Positions 26,156-33,471 of a DNA stretch of 64,000 nucleotides are shown piece by piece. The position numbers and the translations under genes are program-made. The stretch is from an unidentified eubacterium SCB49. GTDB taxonomy: Bacteria; Bacteroidota; Bacteroidia; Flavobacteriales; Flavobacteriaceae. Positions within the stretch are counted from its first letter, which is position 1; every line of letters begins with the position of its first letter. Under the pieces are notes generated by a model, which saw only the letters and a program-made list of their open reading frames with translations, searched no databases and had not been told where the DNA came from. The stretch spans positions 92,596-156,595 of the forward strand of contig ABCO01000009.1 of the NCBI GenBank assembly GCA_000170815.1, in the 5' to 3' direction.

Positions 26156-27787
26156 ATGAAAAAAACAATCCTGCTTATAATTTTAATCTTTTTCAGCTAT
26201 AATTTTCTAACTGCTCAACAGGCCATTTCCGAAACTGAAAAATTAACTTCACTTGGGAAAATTTATGGATTCCTCAAATATTATCATCCAGAAGTTGGAA
26301 AAGGAAAATTTGATTGGGATAAAGAGTTTATTAAGATACTTCCAAAGGTTTTAAAGGAAACAGATAAGGAATCGCTATCACAAGTTTATATCAATTGGAT
26401 TGAGAGTTTGGGAAAAATTGAAAATTGTAAAAAATGTAATTCTGAAGAAGAATATTTTGACAAAAATTTTGATTTGTCTTGGACACAAGACACAACGCTT
26501 TTTAGCAATGAACTTTCATCAAAACTCAAATTTATTGAGAAGAACAGAAATCAAAGAGAAAATTTTTATGTCACAACCGAACCAATAGGAAATATAAAAA
26601 TAATAAACGAACCTACTTACAAAGATTTTGAATTTCCAAAAGAAGAATATCGATTATTGGGACTTTTTAAATACTGGAACATAATAGAATATTTTTATCC
26701 ATATAAATATCTTACTGACCAAGATTGGGATTTTGTGTTGAGTGAAATGATTGATAAAATTAGAAATGTTAAAAATAAGGACGAATATCAGGCAGTTCTT
26801 AAAGAACTTATCGCAAATTTAGACGATTCACACGCTTGGATAAGTTTTAACGATTCATCAAAATATAAATTCCTTCCAGTAAATATATCAAATGTAGAAA
26901 ACCAAGCTGTCGTCTCTGAAATCTTCAATGACTCTCTTGCAGAAATTAATGATTTAAAAAGTGGTGATATCATTGTAAAAATTAATGACAAAAATATTGA
27001 ATCAGAATTGAAAAACACATTGAAATATGTTTCAGGCTCTAATCTTAACTTTAAAACAAATAAGTCTTATAGTACAATTTTCAGGGATACATTAGACTCT
27101 ATGCATCTAACTATAATGCGGGATGGTGAAATCCAAAATATTTCTACAAAACTGTACAATTTTAATTATTTTGGATATATAAAAAATAAACGCAGATTAA
27201 AATCAAAATCTATTACTGAATCTATAGGATATATAAATATGGCCTCTAAATTTACACCAAAACAATTTGAAGAAATATTTGAGACGTTTAGTACAAAGAA
27301 GTCAATTATTATTGACCTTCGAGCATATCCAGAATTAAAGTATAAAATGTTTACTCGATATTTTAATACCGAAGACAAAGTTTTTGCTTTGAAATACAAT
27401 CCTGATATTTCTTATCCAGGAAGATTTGTTTTTGATAAAAGTGCAAAAACAGGTAGTAGCCGAAAAGCTTTCAAAGGAAAATTCATTCTTCTCGTAAATG
27501 ATAATTCTTTAAGCTTATCAGAATTTACGGCTATGGCTTTTCAGACAGCAGACAACATTATAACCATTGGAAATCAAACTGCTGGTGCAGACGGTAGGAA
27601 TATTGCTATTGAATATTTAGGAGGTTATACAACAAGATTTTCAGGTTATGGTATAATGTATCCAGACGGAACTGAATCGCAAAGAAAAGGTGTTAAAATC
27701 GATGTAGAAATAACACCAACAATAAACGGATTGAGGCAAGGTCGTGATGAAATTTTGGAGAAAGCAATTGAGATTGCGAATAAATAA
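26156..27787 (+). CDS. Exported S41 (C-terminal-processing-like) peptidase
   Basis: A 543-residue protein: signal peptide (MKKTILLIILIFFSYNFLTA), an N-terminal helical region with YGFLKYYHPEVGKGKFDWD and LFKYWNIIEYFYPYKYLTDQ (typical of flavobacterial S41 proteins), a PDZ-like segment (SGDIIVKINDKNIESELKNT) and a C-terminal S41 domain with the presumed catalytic Ser in NDNSLSLSEFTAMAFQ and the IGNQTAGADGRN loop. Substrate unknown. The gene is tightly bounded by the 10-bp inverted boxes GTTGGCAACA (2 nt before ATG) and TGTTGCCAAC (5 nt after stop). Confidence 0.85.
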   Translation: MKKTILLIILIFFSYNFLTAQQAISETEKLTSLGKIYGFLKYYHPEVGKGKFDWDKEFIKILPKVLKETDKESLSQVYINWIESLGKIENCKKCNSEEEYFDKNFDLSWTQDTTLFSNELSSKLKFIEKNRNQRENFYVTTEPIGNIKIINEPTYKDFEFPKEEYRLLGLFKYWNIIEYFYPYKYLTDQDWDFVLSEMIDKIRNVKNKDEYQAVLKELIANLDDSHAWISFNDSSKYKFLPVNISNVENQAVVSEIFNDSLAEINDLKSGDIIVKINDKNIESELKNTLKYVSGSNLNFKTNKSYSTIFRDTLDSMHLTIMRDGEIQNISTKLYNFNYFGYIKNKRRLKSKSITESIGYINMASKFTPKQFEEIFETFSTKKSIIIDLRAYPELKYKMFTRYFNTEDKVFALKYNPDISYPGRFVFDKSAKTGSSRKAFKGKFILLVNDNSLSLSEFTAMAFQTADNIITIGNQTAGADGRNIAIEYLGGYTTRFSGYGIMYPDGTESQRKGVKIDVEITPTINGLRQGRDEILEKAIEIANK

Positions 27788-27792
27788 AATAC

Positions 27793-27802
27793 TGTTGCCA
27801 AC
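27793..27802. repeat. Downstream inverted box of the S41 gene unit
   Basis: TGTTGCCAAC is the exact reverse complement of GTTGGCAACA at 26144-26153. The two boxes enclose the S41 gene with only 2 and 5 extra bases at its start and stop, so the gene looks like a discrete cassette. The sequence beyond this box is interrupted by the IS110 element. Confidence 0.6.
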
Positions 27803-27835
27803 AAAGTACTGTGGTAAAAAACAAGTAAAAAGGCA

Positions 27836-28807
27836 TTAATTTTTCACTAAAGTACTTCTATAATTATTATCATAGGTTAGTCCTGATTTTGCAATAGCAA
27901 AAGCCTGTTTTAAGAGTTTATTACAGACAGCAATTAAGGCTAGTTTTTTACTCTTCCCTTTGGCCACTAATCTATCATAAAGTGCCTTGCAAGCTTGGTT
28001 GTATTTACAAGCATTAAAACTGCACATAAACAATAAATTTCGAAGCTTTTGATTTCCTATTTTACTGATTCGACTACGTCCATTTACACTGCTTCCACTC
28101 TTGCGAATCACAGGAGTTAATCCAGCATAACTACACAATTCACTGCCGCTTGTAAAGCGCTCAAATCCATCAGTAAGAACCACTAGCATTAGGGAAGTTT
28201 TCGCTCCAATTCCAGGTATCGTTTTCACACGGGTCAACAGATCTTGATGTACCTCTTTAACCAATATCAAAAGTTTATCTTCCAAGATTTTTAATTCTTT
28301 TTGTACTTGTTTTAAACTGCGGTTTAGAGAACTCACTACTACTTTACTTGGATTTCCTAAAACAGCTTCACCATGTATTTTGTTTTTTAGCATTGTGCTC
28401 TGTTTTGTATACACAGAAAGGAGTCTGGTCATTTGAAGACACTCTGTTTGATGTTTTGAGTTACCTTTCCAAAGCTTTAATTCTACTTGTTTTGCATATG
28501 CGCAAATCAGTTTAGAGTCACTTTTATCGGTCTTAATTTTTGACAGCTTCATTTGGATAAAGCGCTTAACTGCTAATGGATTTTCTACAGAAACCTTTAT
28601 CCCAGACTCTAATAAATAATAGGCCAACTGATAGTGATAATAACCTGTAGCTTCCATCACGCAATGACTATTAACATCTAACAATTTTACAAGCTTTTTA
28701 AAGCCCGAAATAGTGTTTTTAAACTGGTAATAATTCCCTTCAGAATCAGTAACATCAAAAACTAAATGACTAATATCTATTCCAAAATATTTTATATCTT
28801 TATTCAT
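27836..28807 (-). CDS. IS110-family transposase
   Basis: A 323-residue DEDD/serine recombinase. The N-terminal RuvC-like domain begins KYFGIDISHLVFDV with the first catalytic Asp. The C-terminal Transposase_20 domain contains VKTIPGIGAKTSLMLVVLTD, SYAGLTPVIRKSGSS and GRSRISKIGNQKLRNLLFMC. Length is normal and the frame intact, so it may be active. IS110 recombinases are guided by a bridge RNA from the element's noncoding end, which here would lie upstream of this gene at higher coordinates. Confidence 0.95.
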   Translation of the reverse strand: MNKDIKYFGIDISHLVFDVTDSEGNYYQFKNTISGFKKLVKLLDVNSHCVMEATGYYHYQLAYYLLESGIKVSVENPLAVKRFIQMKLSKIKTDKSDSKLICAYAKQVELKLWKGNSKHQTECLQMTRLLSVYTKQSTMLKNKIHGEAVLGNPSKVVVSSLNRSLKQVQKELKILEDKLLILVKEVHQDLLTRVKTIPGIGAKTSLMLVVLTDGFERFTSGSELCSYAGLTPVIRKSGSSVNGRSRISKIGNQKLRNLLFMCSFNACKYNQACKALYDRLVAKGKSKKLALIAVCNKLLKQAFAIAKSGLTYDNNYRSTLVKN

Positions 28808-28814
28808 ATAAGAA

Positions 28815-29015
28815 AATGATTTTTGAAAGGACCACTACGCGAGTTTCAACACTTCGACTACGCTCAGTACAGGCTAAAATCGAGGTCTAATAGCCTCATA
28901 GAACTGTACGAAATCTGTGTAGTAAAAGAGAGGGGGTTTTCAATGTTGACGAAGTCTTAAGCTTCTGCGTGTATATTAACCTTATTCCTCTCTTTTGTTC
29001 TTTCTGATTATAAAT
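28815..29015 (-). ncRNA. Candidate IS110 bridge RNA
   Basis: The noncoding 5' end of the IS110 element contains nested complementary segments: GTACAG (28867) with CTGTAC (28902), and inside it GAGG/CCTC. This is the stem-internal-loop form expected of a bridge RNA. Known IS110-group bridge RNAs come from the region upstream of the recombinase and are about 150-200 nt. The assignment is by position and foldability only; RNA ends are guesses. Confidence 0.4.
28850..28868 (-). repeat. REP-like core inside the IS110 noncoding region
   Basis: CACTTCGACTACGCTCAGT matches the REP core CACTTCGACTGCGCTCAGT of the 57-kb array at 18 of 19 positions. It lies within the candidate bridge RNA. Several IS110 elements are known to target REP sequences. 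Confidence 0.6.
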
Positions 29016-29048
29016 TAAATATAGTGTTTTTATTAAAATGCTAACTTA

Positions 29049-29195
29049 AGCCGTGTATAATTCATTGATAGTTCTTGCCTACTTACGAATCCCGATAGCT
29101 ATCGGGACTCGCGGATTTTCTATTCGGTTTGTATTTGCTAAATTAGATGCTTAAACCACAAAACAAACCATATACAATACCGTAACCCAACATTA
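29049..29195. repeat. Island palindrome, copy A
   Basis: An imperfect palindrome of about 145 bp with centre CCCGATAGCTATCGGG, a long right arm TATTCGGTTTGTATTTGC..., and an end resembling CATATACAATACCG. About 40 contiguous bases around TTTTCTATTCGGTTTGTATT are identical to copy B. It lies between the IS110 element and the second S41 gene. Confidence 0.75.
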
Positions 29196-29299
29196 TGACC
29201 CGTCCTGAATAAAGGCTACATAATTTTAAAATAAGAAAAGGAAATAAAGCAAAAACACTGTCTTAAACAGAGGATTAACAGATAACAACTATAAAAAAC

Positions 29300-29333
29300 A
29301 ACTAAGTGTTTAGTTTAAACTAAGTATTTAGTT
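29300..29333 (+). promoter_or_regulatory. Two tandem palindromic operator-like sites
   Basis: AACTAAGTGTTTAGTT (29300-29315) and AACTAAGTATTTAGTT (29318-29333) are near-identical 16-bp palindromes (half-site AACTAA/TTAGTT) spaced 18 bp apart. They lie directly upstream of and touch the -7 box of the next gene. The half-site resembles BlaI/MecI-type operators from my memory of Bacteroidota promoters, but the cognate regulator is not in the window. Confidence 0.6.
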
Positions 29334-29340
29334 ATATTTG
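29333..29340 (+). promoter_or_regulatory. -7 promoter box of the 765-residue S41 gene
   Basis: TATATTTG is a perfect TANNTTTG box, 23 nt before the ATG. The -33 position (19 nt upstream) reads TTTAG rather than TTTG and lies in the operator array, suggesting a regulated promoter. Confidence 0.55.
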
Positions 29341-29363
29341 TTATTCACTTAATATTCCGTTAT

Positions 29364-31661
29364 ATGAAGTATTTCCTTTTAATTATAGTTTTTTTATCGT
29401 GTAGCTTGTTTACAGAAGCTCAAACAACAAAATACTTTAAACATCTCGTTTTTCGTGAAACGCCATTTTCTGAAACAAAAGGAAGAATACCACTAACAGA
29501 AAAGGAAGTTCTAAATGTAAATTATTTTAAATTGGATTATGATTCAATAAATAGATTAATATTAGTTGAATACAAATACAATCAAAACCTTATCGAGTTA
29601 AATAGAAGCGGTATTCTCGATGGTAAAAGAGCATTGGCGTCTAAGACTCAAATAATATATGACGAAAATACTGAAACACGTTTATTTTTTGACGTGGATA
29701 ATAAACCAACAACGAATGGAATGGGAGTATTTAAGGAAGTGTATTCCTATAATAAAAAAGGAAAAAGAGTTGGTTTAAAATTTTATGACAAAAATGATGA
29801 ACCTATAAATAATAGCTGGAATGTTTCTGAATATACTTGGAAACACATTAATAATAATGCTGTATTAGAGACTAGAAAAGATGTAAAAGGTGCAAATGTA
29901 ACGATGCGACCTTATTATAAATTTTATAACGTGTTATACAAATTCAACGATAAAGGTTTATTACTTTCTATGAATAATGTAGATCATGAGTTGAAATTAA
30001 TAAATGATGAAACTGGAATAGCCATAGATAAAGCTACGTATGACAAAAATAATAACCTCATTAATTTTAAGTTTTTCAATGCAGAAAATGAACCCGAAGT
30101 TGGTTCGTTTCTTGGTACAGCTGGTGGCTTTGCGACCTATGACAAAAATGGAAATTGTTTAAAATATGCCACAGTGGGTTTAGATGGAAACTATCAAGTT
30201 GATAAAAGAAGTAACGATGCGTATTCAAAATACAAGTTTGATAGTATTGGTAACTTAATTGAAAGAAGTAATTATGACATAGGTAACAAAATACAGATAA
30301 GGAATGGAGTTACAAGCGTAAAATACATTTACAATCAAGATAATCCTGTACAACTTTTAAAAACCGAGTTATACCATACAAAACCAAATAAAAAGGTTAA
30401 GGACTCCATTATTAAAAAATTCAACAGACAGATTGAAAAAAACAAGTTAGTTGCAGATTTTAATCAATTACTAGAAACATTAAAAGAACATCCATCACAG
30501 TTTGAATTTATTGGGAGAGATTCTTACGAAAAGCTTGTAAATAGTCAACGAGATAAATTAAGAGATTCTATGACTATTACCGAATTTTATCGAGTAACAT
30601 CTCCAATAGTTGCAAGTTTAGGCTGTTTACATACACGTATAGTAGATACCCGCTTTTTTAGAACACCTCAAAAATATTGGCTACCATTAATGGTATGGTT
30701 TGAAAACGAAAAAATGTATGCAATAAACAATTGTGTAGAAAATATGGAAATGAATGCTGGTTCGGAAATATTAGAAATTAACGGTATCCCATCAAGTGAA
30801 ATCTTACAAACTTTAAAATCAACTATTTCTGCTGATGCTTATAATCAAAGTTTTTATAGAGGAGATTTAAATGTAAACTTTCTGTATTACTACCACAGTT
30901 ATTTTGGTTTTGATTCTGAATACAAAATAAAATTTAAACCTAATAATTCTAAAAAAATAATAACAACAGCATTTCTTATTGATGAACCTGCCCCAAATTA
31001 CAAAGTAGAAATAAATAACACTCCAAGATTAGGTATAGAGATTAATAAAGAAAGTAAAACTGCGATCATAAAGATTAAGAACTTTAGCTACTTTCCTAGA
31101 GGTCGAGAAAATATTGATTTTTTTAAAGAAAAGATAGATTCTTTTATGAAACAAATAAAAGATGAAAACATACCTAAAGTGGCTTTTGATTTAAGAGGAA
31201 ATAGAGGCGGAAACCCAGAATGCGCTAAGCATATTTTATCATATATAATTGATAAAGAAATTAATTTTTATGAAGATAATGAATTAAACAAAAGGCGAAA
31301 TAGAATAACAAACGTAATGCCAACAACAACAAACAATATTAGTTATGCTAATACTTATATGCTAACAGATGGTCGCTGTGCTTCTGCAACAGCACAAATG
31401 TTAGCTGTTGTAAAGCATAATAAGTTAGCAACCATAATTGGAGAAGAAACAGGAGGCACTTACAGTACGCATCCAGGGAGAGGAACAGCAGCACTAAAAA
31501 ATACAAAGCTTGGTTTGCAAATAGGTACAGAGAGAGAATCTGTTAATGTCCCTAAATTAGAATTAGAAAAAGGCATTATTCCAGATAAAGAAATTAAATT
31601 ACAACTATTTGATATCCTAAAAGGCAATGACCCATTATTGAACTATATATTGGAGAAATAA
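29364..31661 (+). CDS. S41 peptidase with long RHS/MORN-like N-terminal region
   Basis: A 765-residue exported protein (signal peptide MKYFLLIIVFLSCSLFTEAQ). Residues about 70-330 form repeats of the kind YDKNNNLINFKFFNAENEPE, TYDKNGNCLKYATVGLDGN and YKFDSIGNLIERSNYD, resembling RHS/YD or toxin-like WG repeats. The C-terminal half is an S41 domain: helical cap (FNQLLETLKEHPSQFEFIGR), KVAFDLRGNRGGNPECAKHI and the presumed nucleophile region LTDGRCASATAQMLAVVK, then GEETGGTYSTHPG. The pairing of YD-like repeats with an S41 protease is uncommon to my knowledge. Substrate unknown. Confidence 0.8.
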   Translation: MKYFLLIIVFLSCSLFTEAQTTKYFKHLVFRETPFSETKGRIPLTEKEVLNVNYFKLDYDSINRLILVEYKYNQNLIELNRSGILDGKRALASKTQIIYDENTETRLFFDVDNKPTTNGMGVFKEVYSYNKKGKRVGLKFYDKNDEPINNSWNVSEYTWKHINNNAVLETRKDVKGANVTMRPYYKFYNVLYKFNDKGLLLSMNNVDHELKLINDETGIAIDKATYDKNNNLINFKFFNAENEPEVGSFLGTAGGFATYDKNGNCLKYATVGLDGNYQVDKRSNDAYSKYKFDSIGNLIERSNYDIGNKIQIRNGVTSVKYIYNQDNPVQLLKTELYHTKPNKKVKDSIIKKFNRQIEKNKLVADFNQLLETLKEHPSQFEFIGRDSYEKLVNSQRDKLRDSMTITEFYRVTSPIVASLGCLHTRIVDTRFFRTPQKYWLPLMVWFENEKMYAINNCVENMEMNAGSEILEINGIPSSEILQTLKSTISADAYNQSFYRGDLNVNFLYYYHSYFGFDSEYKIKFKPNNSKKIITTAFLIDEPAPNYKVEINNTPRLGIEINKESKTAIIKIKNFSYFPRGRENIDFFKEKIDSFMKQIKDENIPKVAFDLRGNRGGNPECAKHILSYIIDKEINFYEDNELNKRRNRITNVMPTTTNNISYANTYMLTDGRCASATAQMLAVVKHNKLATIIGEETGGTYSTHPGRGTAALKNTKLGLQIGTERESVNVPKLELEKGIIPDKEIKLQLFDILKGNDPLLNYILEK

Positions 31662-32078
31662 ACAATCGGAATGAAAAACCTACGCATAACAAAGAATTGA
31701 AGTGAAAAACAACTCTTTTCTTCATTCATTTTGAGACATTATTATTCTAGGCTCAGAGATTCACATTTGTGATTCTTGTTTCTTCTCAGAGCACTATAGG
31801 TAAACTTTGATGGTATACTCAATACTACCTCTCCGTGCATTTTATTCTGTGTGGCAGTACGGTATTTTATAAAATTATTTTATACATCTTTACTAATCAC
31901 AACTCCAAAAGTTTCTTTATATTTATTCATATAGATTGATTTGTAAAAGAACTAGATTCTGGTATTAAATAACTAAAAATAAGTGTTTTAATAGAAATAA
32001 AACTTAAGCCGTATAAAAACAATTGCGGTTTAGAGTTAATCAACACTAGTTGCGTCTATTGTAAAAAACGAACAGAAA
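31662..32078 (+). other. Intergenic region within the island (417 bp)
   Basis: No gene supported. The stretch 31979-32020 (AAGTGTTTTAATAGAAATAA then AACTTAAGCCGTATA) is related to 29021-29062, so it probably contains a diverged or truncated copy of the island repeat's left flank. The rest shows only weak short hairpins. Confidence 0.5.
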
Positions 32079-32558
32079 ATGAAATTAATAATTGGAGTTT
32101 TTATAGTTACAATCGGAATTTTAGCATTACTTAAAAAGAGAAAGTTTGAAAAAACAAAAACTTATAAATGGGAAACTGAAAAGAAAAAATTTGAGAAAGA
32201 TTTCACAGAAATAGTATCGAAAAATCCGAATTTAGAATATTTAATTATTGAATTTGATTCTTATTATATACAATACAAAGGTTTTATTGAGACTAAGGAA
32301 TTTTATGCAGAAATTGTGAGTAATGAATTTCTTAATGAAAATAAAAAATACTCTGAAATTAAAATTGAGGAAATTTTAAATCTTGAGTTTTCAAAACCAA
32401 ATGAAAAAGATAATGAAGGAAATGTTTCACCTAATTACTCAAAATGGTATAAATCTGAAACAAAAAATGAAATTGAATTTATGCATAAAGAACTAATCAG
32501 AATATTGAAATCAATCTTTAAAATGAAAAATGGAACTGAAATAAAAGTTAGATATTAA
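32079..32558 (+). CDS. Membrane-anchored TY-Chap-like protein
   Basis: A 159-residue protein with an N-terminal hydrophobic helix (MKLIIGVFIVTIGILALL), a basic stretch, then an alpha/beta domain with YYIQYKGF...EFYAEIVSNEFLNENKKYSE and PNYSKWY, which resembles the TY-Chap/immunity-like pattern (EAVSNxFL ... PNFxxxW). I assign the family with low confidence. TY-Chap proteins are predicted chaperone or immunity factors. It stands alone, with an island palindrome (copy B) beginning 10 nt after its stop. Confidence 0.5.
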   Translation: MKLIIGVFIVTIGILALLKKRKFEKTKTYKWETEKKKFEKDFTEIVSKNPNLEYLIIEFDSYYIQYKGFIETKEFYAEIVSNEFLNENKKYSEIKIEEILNLEFSKPNEKDNEGNVSPNYSKWYKSETKNEIEFMHKELIRILKSIFKMKNGTEIKVRY

Positions 32559-32567
32559 AAATACAAC

Positions 32568-32700
32568 ACTGTATATAATCTATTGCTAATTTTAGCCTTC
32601 GTACCAATTACCATAGCTATCGAGACTAATAGATTTTCTATTCGGTTTGTATTTGCTAAATTAGATGCTTAACAAACCATATACATACGCATTACCACAC
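32568..32700. repeat. Island palindrome, copy B
   Basis: About 133 bp. Left arm TGTATATAATCTATTGCTAA, centre CATAGCTATCGAG, right arm with TTCGGTTTGTATTTGCTAAA and CATATACATACG, so the arms are imperfect reverse complements. It ends in ATTACCACAC, which pairs with GTGTGGTAA at the end of the following gene. Confidence 0.75.
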
Positions 32701-32709
32701 ATTTGAGAA

Positions 32710-33309
32710 ATGACCGTAATAATAATATTTTTTACAATTATAATTGGACTGAATTGTATTCCTTACTTAACCAAAACAGAATTCCCCAAATTTGAAAAAA
32801 TAATTAAAAGAGCTTTAATCGTTAGCTCAATTATTCTTCTCGTAATCGTAATCTTTTTATATCATGGGTACCGACTAAAAGGAATTTATACGAATTCATT
32901 TTTTGAATTGGCATTTATAGTATTTACTCTATTATTTTTTAGTTTCATAAAAAACAACAGAACAAAACTATTAACACTATTTCTTTTAATACCATTAATT
33001 TCTTTTACCTTTTTACTTTTCATATTAGAACAGGTAAACGATGAATATAAAGTTAACGAAACTTATAATATAGAAGTCTCTAAAAGTGGGTTTTTTAACT
33101 GTGGAGAAAGAGTTTCAATTACTAAATCGGTATTTGGAATATTTAGAAAAAGAATATTAACAAGAACAGATTTATGTTTAATAGGTATAGATAAAATAGA
33201 AACGGTTGAATTTAACGAAAATGGTGCCGAATTTTTAATTTATCACAACGGAATTTATGATAGTGAAAATCCATATAAATTCGAAATAAAAAATAAAAAC
33301 GTGTGGTAA
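32710..33309 (+). CDS. Four-TM membrane protein of unknown function
   Basis: A 199-residue protein with about four hydrophobic helices in the first 110 residues (VIIIFFTIIIGLNCIPYL, ALIVSSIILLVIVIFLYHGY, FFELAFIVFTLLFFSFI, LLTLFLLIPLISFTFLLFIL) and a soluble C-terminal tail of about 85 residues. No family recognised. It is bracketed by TTACCACAC (32692, 9 nt before the ATG) and GTGTGGTAA, where the downstream box supplies its last two codons and stop. Confidence 0.65.
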   Translation: MTVIIIFFTIIIGLNCIPYLTKTEFPKFEKIIKRALIVSSIILLVIVIFLYHGYRLKGIYTNSFFELAFIVFTLLFFSFIKNNRTKLLTLFLLIPLISFTFLLFILEQVNDEYKVNETYNIEVSKSGFFNCGERVSITKSVFGIFRKRILTRTDLCLIGIDKIETVEFNENGAEFLIYHNGIYDSENPYKFEIKNKNVW

Positions 33310-33465
33310 CATCCTATTTAATTTATTGCTGGATTCTAGCCTAATACCAATCACAATAGCTATCGAGACTCATAGATTTCTATTCGGTATTTATTTGTTA
33401 AATTAGTTGCTTAAACACGTAACAAACCAGATACAAACACGGTGTGCTTCATTACCACAAACCGC
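33301..33465. repeat. Island palindrome, copy C
   Basis: A diverged copy: left GTGTGGTAAC, centre AATAGCTATCGAG, right arm TATTCGGTATTTATTTGTTA and CAGATACAAACACGG, then ATTACCACAAACC. The outermost sequences TGTGGTAA and TTACCACA form their own inverted pair. It overlaps the stop codon of the preceding gene and ends 6 nt before the next ATG. Confidence 0.72.
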
Positions 33466-33471
33466 TAACCA

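Larger units (their letters stand above)
27804..29022 (-). mobile_element. IS110-family insertion sequence (ends approximate)
   Basis: It contains one transposase gene and a noncoding 5' region of about 210 nt, about 1.2 kb in total, typical for IS110-type elements, which lack terminal inverted repeats. The right limit is set by the start of a sequence (GTGTTTTTATTAAAATGC...) that has a relative at 31980. The left limit is set by the cassette box at 27802. Exact ends need comparison with other copies. Confidence 0.6.

Noticed and set aside
27804-29022. Terminal inverted repeats of the IS element
   Set aside because: No matching inverted ends were seen; this is expected for IS110 elements, so ends were set only approximately.
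29195-29220. GACCCGTCCTGAAT as the end of another insertion sequence
   Set aside because: It reminded me of an IS end seen in Bacteroidota, but there is no partner end and no second transposase, so I cannot support it.
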